Shown here one piece after another: positions 1-7,993 of a stretch of 61,011 nt of DNA. The translations under genes were made by a program, and so were the position numbers. This stretch comes from an uncultured bacterium (GTDB lineage: Bacteria; Hydrothermota; Tepidihabitantia; Tepidihabitantales; DTDR01): the NCBI GenBank assembly GCA_938040315.1, contig CALHQW010000023.1, positions 1-61,011 of the forward strand, in the 5' to 3' direction. Position 1 is the stretch's first letter, and every line of letters begins with the position of its first letter. The notes under the pieces were generated by a model that was given only the letters and a program-made list of their open reading frames with translations, was not told where the DNA came from and made no database searches.

Positions 1-3000
1 ATTACTACATACTGATAAAGAATCGCTATACCTCACACCATAATAATAAATTGGAAATGGCAAAGGAATCCTTATTGTTTGGTCATCACCAGTTATCGGC
101 AATCTCACACCAATATTTCTTATCTCAATCCATTCAAAAGGCTCACACTGCTGATAAAAGGTATCAATATCGTCATAGGCATAATATAATGGCTCAGGTT
201 GACGATTATCAGGTATTGGATCAGTAATCGTTAATCTGCCAATTGGTATTAAGAAAGTTGTTATTCTTTCGTAATTATCAGCATACAACTTTAATGTACA
301 AAGGATTTCTGTCTCTGGTCTAATTAATTGGGAAGCAAACACTTTAAAATGGTCGTTAAAGTTAATGGCTGTGTCGCCTTTCAAAACAGTTCCAAAGTTA
401 GCAAAGGAGTCAATTATTGTAAATAAAGTATCCGAACTCTTTAAGATAGCATAGACATTATAGCCATGCCCCAAACCAGTATTCTTTATTTTTATTAAAA
501 CATCAGCAGTTTCTCCTGGATCAATTCTACCATTGGGTCTTTGGGAAAAGGAGTCTTTTACAAAAAATTCTTCATAGGATATAACAGGTGTTCCAACGGT
601 GATTGAAAATCTCGAATACCAAATAGAGTCATAAGCATCTTTTATTTTTAATGAACAAAGAACTGAATAACCATTTGTTAAATTATTGGAAAGAATTAGA
701 TTAAATCCGTTTTCTCCGGTAAATGCTGAATCACCGCCAGGAATATTACCAAAAAATTTTACAGTATCATTATAAGTAACATTGGTATCACGACTAAAGA
801 AATACCCATACACACTATCGGCTTGTAATTCACCAAAATTTTTAACCCATAAAGAAATTTCTAACTCCTCACCAGGATTTGGTATGCCGTCACCATTTCC
901 TCTTGGTGGATCATCATTAATTAAATGGCGGCGATAGGCAACATATCGTCCAGTAGGAATAACTAATATTGAGTCTTCATAAGGATAAAAGTTTCTTCCG
1001 CTGACTGTTAATAATATATTTCCGGGTGTTTGAGGAGTTACATATAAAGTTATTTCACCACTGCTATTTGTTTTTCCTTTAACATAAACTTCCTCTCCTT
1101 TCCATAAACAAACCAAAGCACTTTCTACCGGTGTTCCGTTTGATAAAACACTAATACTTACTGGAACATTTGAGCCAACCGGAATAACAGCAGGAAAATT
1201 TATTTCTGCCTGAGTAATAGTATCAGTCCATAATAAGATTAAAGGACAACCAAAAAGATTTCTTTCGTAGGCTTCCCAACGAAATCTTGAAGAATCGGTC
1301 ATTGGCCATAATGGTCTTAACTGATCTTTAGAATGGGCAAGCGCTTCACCCACATACACATAAGCAGAACATAAGGGATGACGACCAATCGGTTGCCTTG
1401 GCAAGAATTTATAGAAAAAATGATAATTATAATATTCAGCAACCCTTACCCATCCATATCTCGAATTCATCATTACAGCAGCAAACCCATTTGGAGAATG
1501 AGTTGTCATATATTCAGCAATACAATCGCCAAGAGAATAATCAAAAGCTCCTGTATGACAACAAACAGCAGTGAGAATATTTAATCGATTGGTATTAGTC
1601 AAACCCATCATCATTGAAGTTGTAACTGAACCACCAAGATCGTAAGAAGTTTCGTTTCCATGCGCAATAACTGAAGTATACCCATACCCAGAATTTAATG
1701 AATCACAGTATCTCTGCGGTGTTGGCGTTATACTACCGCCAGACATATACATCCGACAACCAAACCAATTGGCAGGCATGGCATAATATATGGAATCATT
1801 ATAGTTTTGTGAGAAAGTAACTCCTACTGGCAATAAAACTTTTATAGGATATAAAGTTGAATTATCTGGTGTTTTTTCAAATCTAAAAACCTTGGAAATA
1901 TATCTTGTTATCTCTTCCAAACTATCAGCAGTAATCATTCCTACATAAACATCAGAATAACCATCCACTGAGTCAGCCACCTCACCAAATATATTATTTT
2001 GGTTAAAATCCCAATCTCCATCTAAATCAGAAAAATATAAATCACAGGGAAGAGTATCACGATAGGTCCCGGAATAATAAACATAGGCTCGCCGGTATTG
2101 CCTTGCCGGATGGTCTTGTCTAACAATGAAAAAGAAAGGTGTTTGCCAAGTAGTATCAGCATCTTTTATAAAATTCCTCATTTTTTCTGGTAAGTCTCTA
2201 CCTGGATAATTATTTTGGATTTCTTCAATTGGCATTACTATACTTGGATAACCCTGTTTATTTCGCCAATATAATAGAGAAGAACACGCAGGAACAAACA
2301 TATTTGGGGTAATAATCACATACTCGTAATAACCAGGTGGCAAATACAAACTTCCTTTTTTACCTAAGTTATTTTCAATATAGGGTGAAAATCTATCCGC
2401 GTCCTCCGGATTACATACCATTTTATAAATACTCGATAAAAGCAATTGTCTTTTCAATGGCGAAATTCTTTTTATTGGTATATCTTTTTCCTCGTAAATA
2501 ATTTTTACTTTTAAGGAAGTAATGAAATATAACTCTCTTTTTGCTGGAAGATAACGAATAGGAAATACCAAAAAGCTACCGATTTTAAAACCACCTTTAT
2601 TACCAGTATTTAGATAGTTAATTATTTTTTCCGGATAAATCTTATTTAATGAATAATACTCTTCTTTTGGTAAAACAAACTCCCTTTTTTCTTGATTAGG
2701 AGACCAAGTCTGAGCATATTGAATAGGATATAATAGATATTCACCTGGAATCTTTAATTCGTTCATTTCTAAGATTTCTACATCTTTTAAATAAGCATTC
2801 GGCGGAATAACACAAGAAATAGGAATCACAGGTATTTGAGGTGACCCCAAGGGACCTTCATAATAAGGAGCATCAAATAAATCAACAACTGTGTAACCAT
2901 CCTTTTGAGTTATATAAAGGGCACTCAAAGGAAAATCAATTTTTTTAACGATTTCTCCACTAAAAGCATAAAAGATAATAAATAATAAAAAAATTATTAA

Positions 3001-3009
3001 CTTTTTCAT
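1..3009 (-). CDS. Gingipain-like C25 cysteine peptidase, C-terminus cut by window edge
   Basis: Secreted cysteine peptidase of the gingipain (C25) family. The frame is open from the ATG at 3009 to base 1, leaving at least 1003 residues. Residues 1-18 look like a signal peptide (MKK followed by IIFLLFIIFYAF). The catalytic domain carries IAHGNE with His450 and AVCCHTGAFD with Cys483; the 33-residue spacing is that of gingipain R. Later regions look like Ig/carboxypeptidase-regulatory folds (NSSGEITLYV) and CARDB-like repeats with glycine-rich turns (NGDGIPNPGEE, NGRIDPGETAD). A C-terminal sorting domain would be expected beyond the edge. The start is supported by GGAGGG nine bases upstream. 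It lies 18 bases after the PepSY-like gene and probably shares its transcript. Confidence 0.88.
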   Translation of the reverse strand, partial: MKKLIIFLLFIIFYAFSGEIVKKIDFPLSALYITQKDGYTVVDLFDAPYYEGPLGSPQIPVIPISCVIPPNAYLKDVEILEMNELKIPGEYLLYPIQYAQTWSPNQEKREFVLPKEEYYSLNKIYPEKIINYLNTGNKGGFKIGSFLVFPIRYLPAKRELYFITSLKVKIIYEEKDIPIKRISPLKRQLLLSSIYKMVCNPEDADRFSPYIENNLGKKGSLYLPPGYYEYVIITPNMFVPACSSLLYWRNKQGYPSIVMPIEEIQNNYPGRDLPEKMRNFIKDADTTWQTPFFFIVRQDHPARQYRRAYVYYSGTYRDTLPCDLYFSDLDGDWDFNQNNIFGEVADSVDGYSDVYVGMITADSLEEITRYISKVFRFEKTPDNSTLYPIKVLLPVGVTFSQNYNDSIYYAMPANWFGCRMYMSGGSITPTPQRYCDSLNSGYGYTSVIAHGNETSYDLGGSVTTSMMMGLTNTNRLNILTAVCCHTGAFDYSLGDCIAEYMTTHSPNGFAAVMMNSRYGWVRVAEYYNYHFFYKFLPRQPIGRHPLCSAYVYVGEALAHSKDQLRPLWPMTDSSRFRWEAYERNLFGCPLILLWTDTITQAEINFPAVIPVGSNVPVSISVLSNGTPVESALVCLWKGEEVYVKGKTNSSGEITLYVTPQTPGNILLTVSGRNFYPYEDSILVIPTGRYVAYRRHLINDDPPRGNGDGIPNPGEELEISLWVKNFGELQADSVYGYFFSRDTNVTYNDTVKFFGNIPGGDSAFTGENGFNLILSNNLTNGYSVLCSLKIKDAYDSIWYSRFSITVGTPVISYEEFFVKDSFSQRPNGRIDPGETADVLIKIKNTGLGHGYNVYAILKSSDTLFTIIDSFANFGTVLKGDTAINFNDHFKVFASQLIRPETEILCTLKLYADNYERITTFLIPIGRLTITDPIPDNRQPEPLYYAYDDIDTFYQQCEPFEWIEIRNIGVRLPITGDDQTIRIPLPFPIYYYGVRYSDSLSVCSN

Positions 3010-3027
3010 TTTTTCCCTCCTTTTATT

Positions 3028-3483
3028 TTATTCTTCTTCTGACTCTTCTTCTTCCCAACTAATACTAATTTCAATACTTTTTATTATTCCTTTATTATCT
3101 TTCATCTTAAAATAATAAGTTATTTCTTCCTCATCAACCTCTTTTGACCAATTGATAATCTCGCCGTCTAAAACCGATTTTGCCAATTCCATTGCTTTAA
3201 TATCAACGGATGTTAAAATTTCCTTTTTTTCAATTATTTTGCCACTTTTCCCATCAATTTTTAAAGACAATTTTTTATTCTCAAAGGTAATCTCAGCATA
3301 ATAAAAGATATTGTCAGCTTCTTGTTTCTTCTCCAATTTTCCAATTTGAGCATCTTTATATTCATTAATAATTATTTTTTGAATATCTTTTTCGCTTAAT
3401 ATCTTTTTTTGAGAAAAAGAGATTAAAGGAATAAGGAAAATAAAAAGTACTAAAAGCACTAAAATCTTTTTTATATTTTTCAT
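3028..3483 (-). CDS. PepSY-like secreted protein
   Basis: Small exported protein of 151 residues. The ATG at 3483 is chosen over an upstream ATG because AGGAGGA lies just before it and the protein then begins with a clean signal peptide (MKNIKKILVLLVLFIFLIPL, residues 1-20). The middle (YYAEITFENKKLSLKIDGKSG) has the strand-then-DGKSGKI pattern of PepSY domains, which are often peptidase inhibitors or propeptide modules. The C-terminus is very acidic (EEEESEEE). It directly precedes the C25 peptidase, so a role in restraining or folding that peptidase is a reasonable guess but only a guess. Confidence 0.7.
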   Translation of the reverse strand: MKNIKKILVLLVLFIFLIPLISFSQKKILSEKDIQKIIINEYKDAQIGKLEKKQEADNIFYYAEITFENKKLSLKIDGKSGKIIEKKEILTSVDIKAMELAKSVLDGEIINWSKEVDEEEITYYFKMKDNKGIIKSIEISISWEEEESEEE

Positions 3484-3518
3484 AAATTCCTCCTTTTTTA
3501 ACTGCATAGTCAAAATTA

Positions 3519-3547
3519 AGTATAACATAATAAATGAATAAAGTCAA
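3519..3547 (-). promoter_or_regulatory. Sigma70-type promoter for PepSY-like/C25 operon
   Basis: On the minus strand TTGACT (3542-3547) is followed after 17 bases by TATACT (3519-3524). The predicted start lies about 25 bases before the AGGAGGA of the PepSY-like gene. Confidence 0.7.
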
Positions 3548-3713
3548 TAACCTTAGACTTTATGTGATTAGTTAAAATATCGTTACTAAAGTTAATATTT
3601 AAATGCTTCTATACTACTAATTGATTAAACTATAAAGGAAAAGAAAATAGGGGATATAAGAGTTGCTATGAATTTAGGATAAATTGGCTATTTCCAATTT
3701 TGATTTTAAAATA

Positions 3714-3741
3714 TTGACTTTTTACAAATTTTTAGTATAAT
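3714..3741 (+). promoter_or_regulatory. Strong promoter for the non-coding RNA at 3.75 kb
   Basis: TTGACT (3714-3719), a 16-base spacer and a perfect TATAAT (3736-3741). This is the same pattern that precedes real genes in this window (for example 4994-5021 and 20678-20705), yet no ORF follows on this strand; only the structured element does. Confidence 0.75.
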
Positions 3742-3747
3742 TATTTC

Positions 3748-3916
3748 TAATGAGTTTGATACTATTAAGTATAAATAATTTTACTACGGAGAGAAGAAAG
3801 GAAAAGGTTCAGGTATCCTATTTAAAAAACCTCCTTATTTTCATTCAGACTAATCGACCCTCCTTTAATTGGCCTGAGCCTAACCACCCCACTTTCTTCT
3901 CTCCGTAGATTTTTAA
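3748..3916 (+). ncRNA. Candidate structured small RNA with two anti-Shine-Dalgarno loop motifs
   Basis: Predicted transcript of about 165 bases with no ORF. It contains a perfect 17-bp closing stem (CTACGGAGAGAAGAAAG at 3784-3800 with its complement at 3892-3908). Inside is a second helix, GGTTCAGG (3806-3813) with CCTGAGCC (3873-3880, one G-U), extended by CC (3817-3818) with GG (3871-3872). The remaining loop of about 52 bases is pyrimidine-rich and displays CCTCCTT twice (3830-3836 and 3859-3865), complementary to the AAGGAGG sites used by this genome. The long stem followed by ATTTTTAAT could act as a terminator. It is convergent with rtcA and ends at its stop codon. No match to 6S, SRP, tmRNA or RNase P signatures was recognised. 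Exact ends are uncertain. Confidence 0.55.
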
Positions 3917-4941
3917 TAAATCTCTACTAACCCCTCCTCTTCTTTAATTGTAAAATTTTTTTCTGGAAGAAAATTTTTTATTACCCAAAGGTTGGTTTTT
4001 AAATGGTTGGTAATTTTATTAGTTTTATAACGACAGAAAATATTACTTAATACAATAAAAACTGGTAATTGATCAGCAAGATGATAATCTATCACACCTT
4101 TACTATTATAATATTCTAAAAATTCCTTTACTGCCTCTTCGGCTACTTTTTCTGCAGGTTTACCAATTTCGCCCAAGGAAGAAAATCCCGCTACAATATT
4201 TTCAAATTGTGCCAAAATAAAAGTGTAAGTACCCGGCGAAATACTTTCAACTTCTTCAACAGTTGTTTCCGGATTAAAATTTTTTAAAAGTTGATAAGCT
4301 TTTTCTACTTGTCTGTGAGCAATACTTTTATCTAATTTTCCTACTTTGGAGATAATTTTTATCTTTTCTAACTTTCCTCTTTCTAAAAATTCTATAATAT
4401 TCTGATTTCCTTTTTTAAAAGGTTCTACTTCTAAAATTACTTTTCCGTCACCAACGGGATAAAAACCATATCTCTCAATTTTTGCTTTACAGAAAAAAGA
4501 AAACTTTTTTATGGTAGGAATAAGTATATTTTCTAAATAATCAAATATTGGACTAAAAGGAACATGAGTACCTCCTTCTAAAATTACCTTTGAAGGTTTA
4601 GAAGCAAAAAATAAAACTGGTAAAATTGCCTGAATGACCAAAGTTATTGCACCAGCACTTCTTTTCTTTTCAGCCACATTGAAATAATATTCACCACCTA
4701 TTATGTTTTTAGGGATGAATTTTAAAGAGAGTGAATAAAGTTCATTATTTTCTACAGTAGCCTCACATATTTTAGCAATAGCATTTATTCCGGTTAAATG
4801 TTGAGGTAAAATACCCGGTTTTTTTCTTCCCTTCCTTATATTAATAATAAAAAAAGGTTTTTTAAGACAAGCAGATAAACTTAAAGAGGTTCTTAAAATT
4901 TGACCACCACCTTCACCATAAGAACCATCAATAGTTAGCAT
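3913..4941 (-). CDS. rtcA: RNA 3'-terminal phosphate cyclase
   Basis: Converts RNA 3'-phosphate ends to 2',3'-cyclic phosphates using ATP through a covalent histidine-AMP intermediate. The 342-residue length is normal for the family. The N-terminus has DGSYGEGGGQILRTSL (nucleotide-binding GEGGGQ), the middle has GGTHVPFSPIFDYL, and the C-terminal region has DYHLADQL, where His287 should be the adenylylated residue. No rtcB ligase, rtcR regulator or Ro-like protein is visible beside it. A TTGACT at 4975-4980 (minus strand) with a weak TAATTA box places the predicted start within a few bases of the ATG, and no Shine-Dalgarno is seen. Confidence 0.93.
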   Translation of the reverse strand: MLTIDGSYGEGGGQILRTSLSLSACLKKPFFIINIRKGRKKPGILPQHLTGINAIAKICEATVENNELYSLSLKFIPKNIIGGEYYFNVAEKKRSAGAITLVIQAILPVLFFASKPSKVILEGGTHVPFSPIFDYLENILIPTIKKFSFFCKAKIERYGFYPVGDGKVILEVEPFKKGNQNIIEFLERGKLEKIKIISKVGKLDKSIAHRQVEKAYQLLKNFNPETTVEEVESISPGTYTFILAQFENIVAGFSSLGEIGKPAEKVAEEAVKEFLEYYNSKGVIDYHLADQLPVFIVLSNIFCRYKTNKITNHLKTNLWVIKNFLPEKNFTIKEEEGLVEIY

Positions 4942-4993
4942 ATTATAATTTTAATTAAAATAAAATTAACTTTAAGTCAAATTAATTAAATTA

Positions 4994-5021
4994 TTGACTT
5001 ATCGCCTTCTCTTATTATAAT
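4994..5021 (+). promoter_or_regulatory. Promoter of lipoprotein/rpsO/pnp unit
   Basis: TTGACT (4994-4999), 16-base spacer, TATAAT (5016-5021). Transcription would begin roughly 15-20 bases before the lipoprotein start, leaving its GGAGG in the leader. Confidence 0.75.
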
Positions 5022-5046
5022 TATAAACAAAATCATGGAGGAAAAT

Positions 5047-5613
5047 ATGAAAAAAATTCTTATGGTGTTAGGAATAATCAGTATAGTAGGTTGTAAAAAA
5101 GAAAAAAAGACGGAAGAAATTATGCCCTTAAAGGTTGGAAATTATTGGAATTACCAAAGAATAATTGTAGAAGATAACGATACTACCTTAAAAGATATAT
5201 TTAAAATGAATGTAAATTATCAAAACAACGACACCTTTTATCTTATTGGTTCATTGTTTACTTTTGAAGAATTACCCGATAAACCTGAAGAAGAAACAAC
5301 GAAAGTAATATTTTATGAGAATTTCTTATTTACTTATACTGATGATAAATCAGATACTCAGTTAATTTTACCTTTAAAAGAAGGGAATTCTTGGAAAGTA
5401 AACGAGGAGTTTACTGCTGAAGTTATTGGAATTGAAGAGGTAAATATCGGCATTGAAAAATATTTAAATTGTTGGCGAATAAAATATCAAAATGAGGAGG
5501 GAGATATTCAAAAAGAACTTTGGTTTAAAGAAGGAATAGGAATTGTTAAATTTCGAAGAGAAGAAAATGGAGAAATTACAAATTTAGAATTAAAAGAATA
5601 TAATTTAAACTAA
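5047..5613 (+). CDS. Predicted lipoprotein of unknown function
   Basis: Exported protein of 188 residues. An upstream ATG at 5035 lies inside the sequence ATGGAGG; that GGAGG serves as the Shine-Dalgarno for the ATG at 5047, which also gives a proper lipoprotein signal (MKKILMVLGIISIVGC, Cys16). The mature part is acidic and beta-rich, with MPLKVGNYWNYQRI near its start, a motif common in exported FCB proteins that recurs with aromatic strands (LPLKEGNSWKV, ELWFKEGIGIVKF). No enzyme motif is visible. It sits 20 bases before rpsO and probably shares its promoter, although it has no obvious functional link to translation. Confidence 0.75.
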   Translation: MKKILMVLGIISIVGCKKEKKTEEIMPLKVGNYWNYQRIIVEDNDTTLKDIFKMNVNYQNNDTFYLIGSLFTFEELPDKPEEETTKVIFYENFLFTYTDDKSDTQLILPLKEGNSWKVNEEFTAEVIGIEEVNIGIEKYLNCWRIKYQNEEGDIQKELWFKEGIGIVKFRREENGEITNLELKEYNLN

Positions 5614-5633
5614 TTTAAACAGATGAGGAAATT

Positions 5634-5903
5634 ATGGGATTAACGAAAGAAAAAAAGAGAGAGATAATTGAAAAATTTAGAATTCATGAAAAAGATACTG
5701 GTTCACCAGAGGTTCAGATTGCTATCCTAACAGAAAGAATAAAACTTTTAACCGAACATTTACAAAAACATAAAAAGGATAAACACTCACGAAGAGGATT
5801 AATAAAATTAGTTAATCAAAGACGTCGCCACCTTAATTATTTGATGAAATATCATAAAGAACGCTATTTAAAAATAGTTGAAAAACTTGGTTTGAAGGGA
5901 TAG
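5634..5903 (+). CDS. rpsO: 30S ribosomal protein S15
   Basis: Binds 16S rRNA central domain early in 30S assembly. Full length at 89 residues, with the family signatures [19 protein letters not shown] and [27 protein letters not shown] precedes the ATG. The TAG stop shares one base with the GTG start of pnp, the classic rpsO-pnp pairing in which the two are co-transcribed. Confidence 0.98.
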   Translation: MGLTKEKKREIIEKFRIHEKDTGSPEVQIAILTERIKLLTEHLQKHKKDKHSRRGLIKLVNQRRRHLNYLMKYHKERYLKIVEKLGLKG

Positions 5904-7993
5904 TGAATCGGGTTGAAGTAAAAATTGGAAATCGAGTTTTATCTATCGAAACTGGTAATCTTGCACGACAAGCCGATGGTAGTGCTTTAGTTCGTTATGG
6001 CGATACTATTGTTCTTACTACCGTTACTTATAAAAAGGAAAAAAATGCTACTTTCCAAGATTTTTTACCTTTAACTGTTGACTACCGGGAATTAGCCTAT
6101 GCTGCTGGAAAGATTCCTGGCGGTTTTTTTAAAAGAGAAGGGAAACCAAGAGACAAAGAAATTTTAGTTTCTCGTTTAATCGACCGCTCAATAAGACCAC
6201 TTTTTCCTAAAGGTTTTAATCAAGATATCCAAGTGATTAGTTTTCTTCTTTCTTTCGACCAGGAAAACGAAGGTGATATTTTAGGAATTATTGGTGCCTC
6301 TGTTTGCTTACTTTTATCAGAAATACCTTTTTTAAAACCAATTGCTGCTGTTAGAATTGGAAAAATTAATAATAAATATATAATTAATCCAACAATCAAA
6401 GAATTAGAAGTTTCAACACTTGATTTAGTTGTCAGCGGAACAAAAGATACACCAGTAATGTTAGAAGGTGATGGCAAAGAGATTCAACCGCAAGAAATTA
6501 TTGAAGCAATCGAAATTGCTATGGAAGAAATAAGAAAAATTATTGAAACTGAGGAAAGACTATTTGGAAACATTACTAAGTTAGAAGTTCCTGAGCGAGT
6601 TGTTCCAGAAGAGTTTGAAAAGGAAGTAAAAGAATTAATAGAAGAAAAGGTAATCCAAGCTTACCAAATTCTTGACAGAAAAGAAAGACAAGAAAATTTA
6701 AGAAAGATTCGCGAAGAAACCTTTAATTTATTAAAAGAAAAATATCCTGACTGTGAAAACCAAATTCAATATGTAATAGAAGAGATTGCTCGAAAATATA
6801 TCCGAGAATTAATTATTAATAAACAAAAAAGAATAGACGGAAGAACTCCGGATGAAATACGTCCACTTTCTTGTGCGGTCTCTGTATTGCCTAGAACTCA
6901 TGGTTCGGCACTTTTTACTCGTGGGCAAACTCAATGTTTATCAGTGGTTACTTTAGGAACAAAAAGTGATGAACAGATAATCGATGATTTAGAAGGTGAA
7001 GGAACAAAACGTTTTATGCTTCATTATAATTTTCCTCCTTTCTCCACCGGCGAAATCAGATCTCTGCGAGCACCAACAAGAAGAGAAATTGGACATGGTT
7101 TCTTAGCAGAACGAGCTTTTAAATATCTTTTACCTAATGAAGAAGAATTTCCTTACACTATAAGAGTTGTTTCTGATATTTTAGAATCCAATGGTTCTTC
7201 ATCAATGGCTACAGTATGTGGAGCAACCTTATCCTTGATGGATGCCGGAGTACCATTAAAAAAAGCAGTGGCCGGCATTGCAATGGGATTAATAAAAGAA
7301 AATGAAAAGTATGTAATTTTAACGGATATTACAGGTACCGAGGACCATTATGGAGATATGGATTTTAAAATTGCTGGTACTAAAGACGGAATCACTGCTA
7401 TTCAATTAGATCTAAAAATTCAAGGGATACCTTTAAAAATTTTAAAAGAAGCAATGGATAAGGCACAAATAGCCCATAAAAAGATATTAGAGTTGATGGC
7501 TAAGTCAATCGATCAACCACGAAAAAGTCTTTCATCTTTTGCTCCTCGGGTATTTGCTTTTCAAATTCCTAAAGATAAGATTGGTGCAGTAATCGGCACA
7601 GGAGGTAAAGTTATAAGAAAAATAATTGATGAAACTAATACTGAAATTTTTATTGAAGATGATGGGAAAATAATAATTTCTGGACCTAATGAAGAAGCTA
7701 TTGAAAAAGCAAAGTCAAGAATTTTAGCAGTTGTGGAAGATATTGAAGTTGGAAAAGTATATTTAGGAGAGGTAAAAAAAATAGCTCCTTTTGGTGTTTT
7801 TGTTGAAATTGCTCCTGGAAAAGAAGGACTTTGTCATATTTCTCAGTGGGCTAATTATCGAGTAAAAAATCTAGCAAATGAAGTTAAGGTTGGTGACAAA
7901 ATTTTTGTTCGGGTGATTGCTATTGACGAAATGGGAAGAATTCAGTTATCAAGAAAAACCGTAGTGATAAATGATACAAAAAGAAAAAGTTAA
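5903..7993 (+). CDS. pnp: Polyribonucleotide nucleotidyltransferase (PNPase)
   Basis: Phosphorolytic 3'-to-5' exoribonuclease of RNA turnover. The 696 residues cover the full family plan: two RNase PH-like halves (the first with FFKREGKPRDKE and RLIDRSIRPLFP, the second with RTHGSALFTRGQTQ and MDFKIAGTKDGITA), a helical linker near 220-310, a KH domain around 550-610 (GAVIGTGGKVIRKI) and an S1 domain around 620-690 (GEVKKIAPFGVFVEI). It begins with GTG overlapping the rpsO stop, consistent with translational coupling. Its 3' end overlaps the following M16 peptidase by 23 bases. Confidence 0.98.
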   Translation: MNRVEVKIGNRVLSIETGNLARQADGSALVRYGDTIVLTTVTYKKEKNATFQDFLPLTVDYRELAYAAGKIPGGFFKREGKPRDKEILVSRLIDRSIRPLFPKGFNQDIQVISFLLSFDQENEGDILGIIGASVCLLLSEIPFLKPIAAVRIGKINNKYIINPTIKELEVSTLDLVVSGTKDTPVMLEGDGKEIQPQEIIEAIEIAMEEIRKIIETEERLFGNITKLEVPERVVPEEFEKEVKELIEEKVIQAYQILDRKERQENLRKIREETFNLLKEKYPDCENQIQYVIEEIARKYIRELIINKQKRIDGRTPDEIRPLSCAVSVLPRTHGSALFTRGQTQCLSVVTLGTKSDEQIIDDLEGEGTKRFMLHYNFPPFSTGEIRSLRAPTRREIGHGFLAERAFKYLLPNEEEFPYTIRVVSDILESNGSSSMATVCGATLSLMDAGVPLKKAVAGIAMGLIKENEKYVILTDITGTEDHYGDMDFKIAGTKDGITAIQLDLKIQGIPLKILKEAMDKAQIAHKKILELMAKSIDQPRKSLSSFAPRVFAFQIPKDKIGAVIGTGGKVIRKIIDETNTEIFIEDDGKIIISGPNEEAIEKAKSRILAVVEDIEVGKVYLGEVKKIAPFGVFVEIAPGKEGLCHISQWANYRVKNLANEVKVGDKIFVRVIAIDEMGRIQLSRKTVVINDTKRKS

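Noticed and set aside
1378-1584. 68-codon plus-strand ORF inside the C25 gene
   Set aside because: The minus-strand frame encodes the catalytic His and Cys region of the peptidase.
3784-3908. Reading the 17-bp arms as terminal repeats of a miniature transposon
   Set aside because: The element has its own consensus promoter and an internal second helix, and no duplicate copy occurs in the window. The TA flanking both arms is part of the palindrome, so it is not evidence of target duplication. Not fully excluded.
3748-3916. 6S RNA, SRP RNA or RNase P
   Set aside because: The SRP GGAAG tetraloop region, the RNase P core and the 6S bubble pattern were not found, and the length is short for 6S and RNase P.
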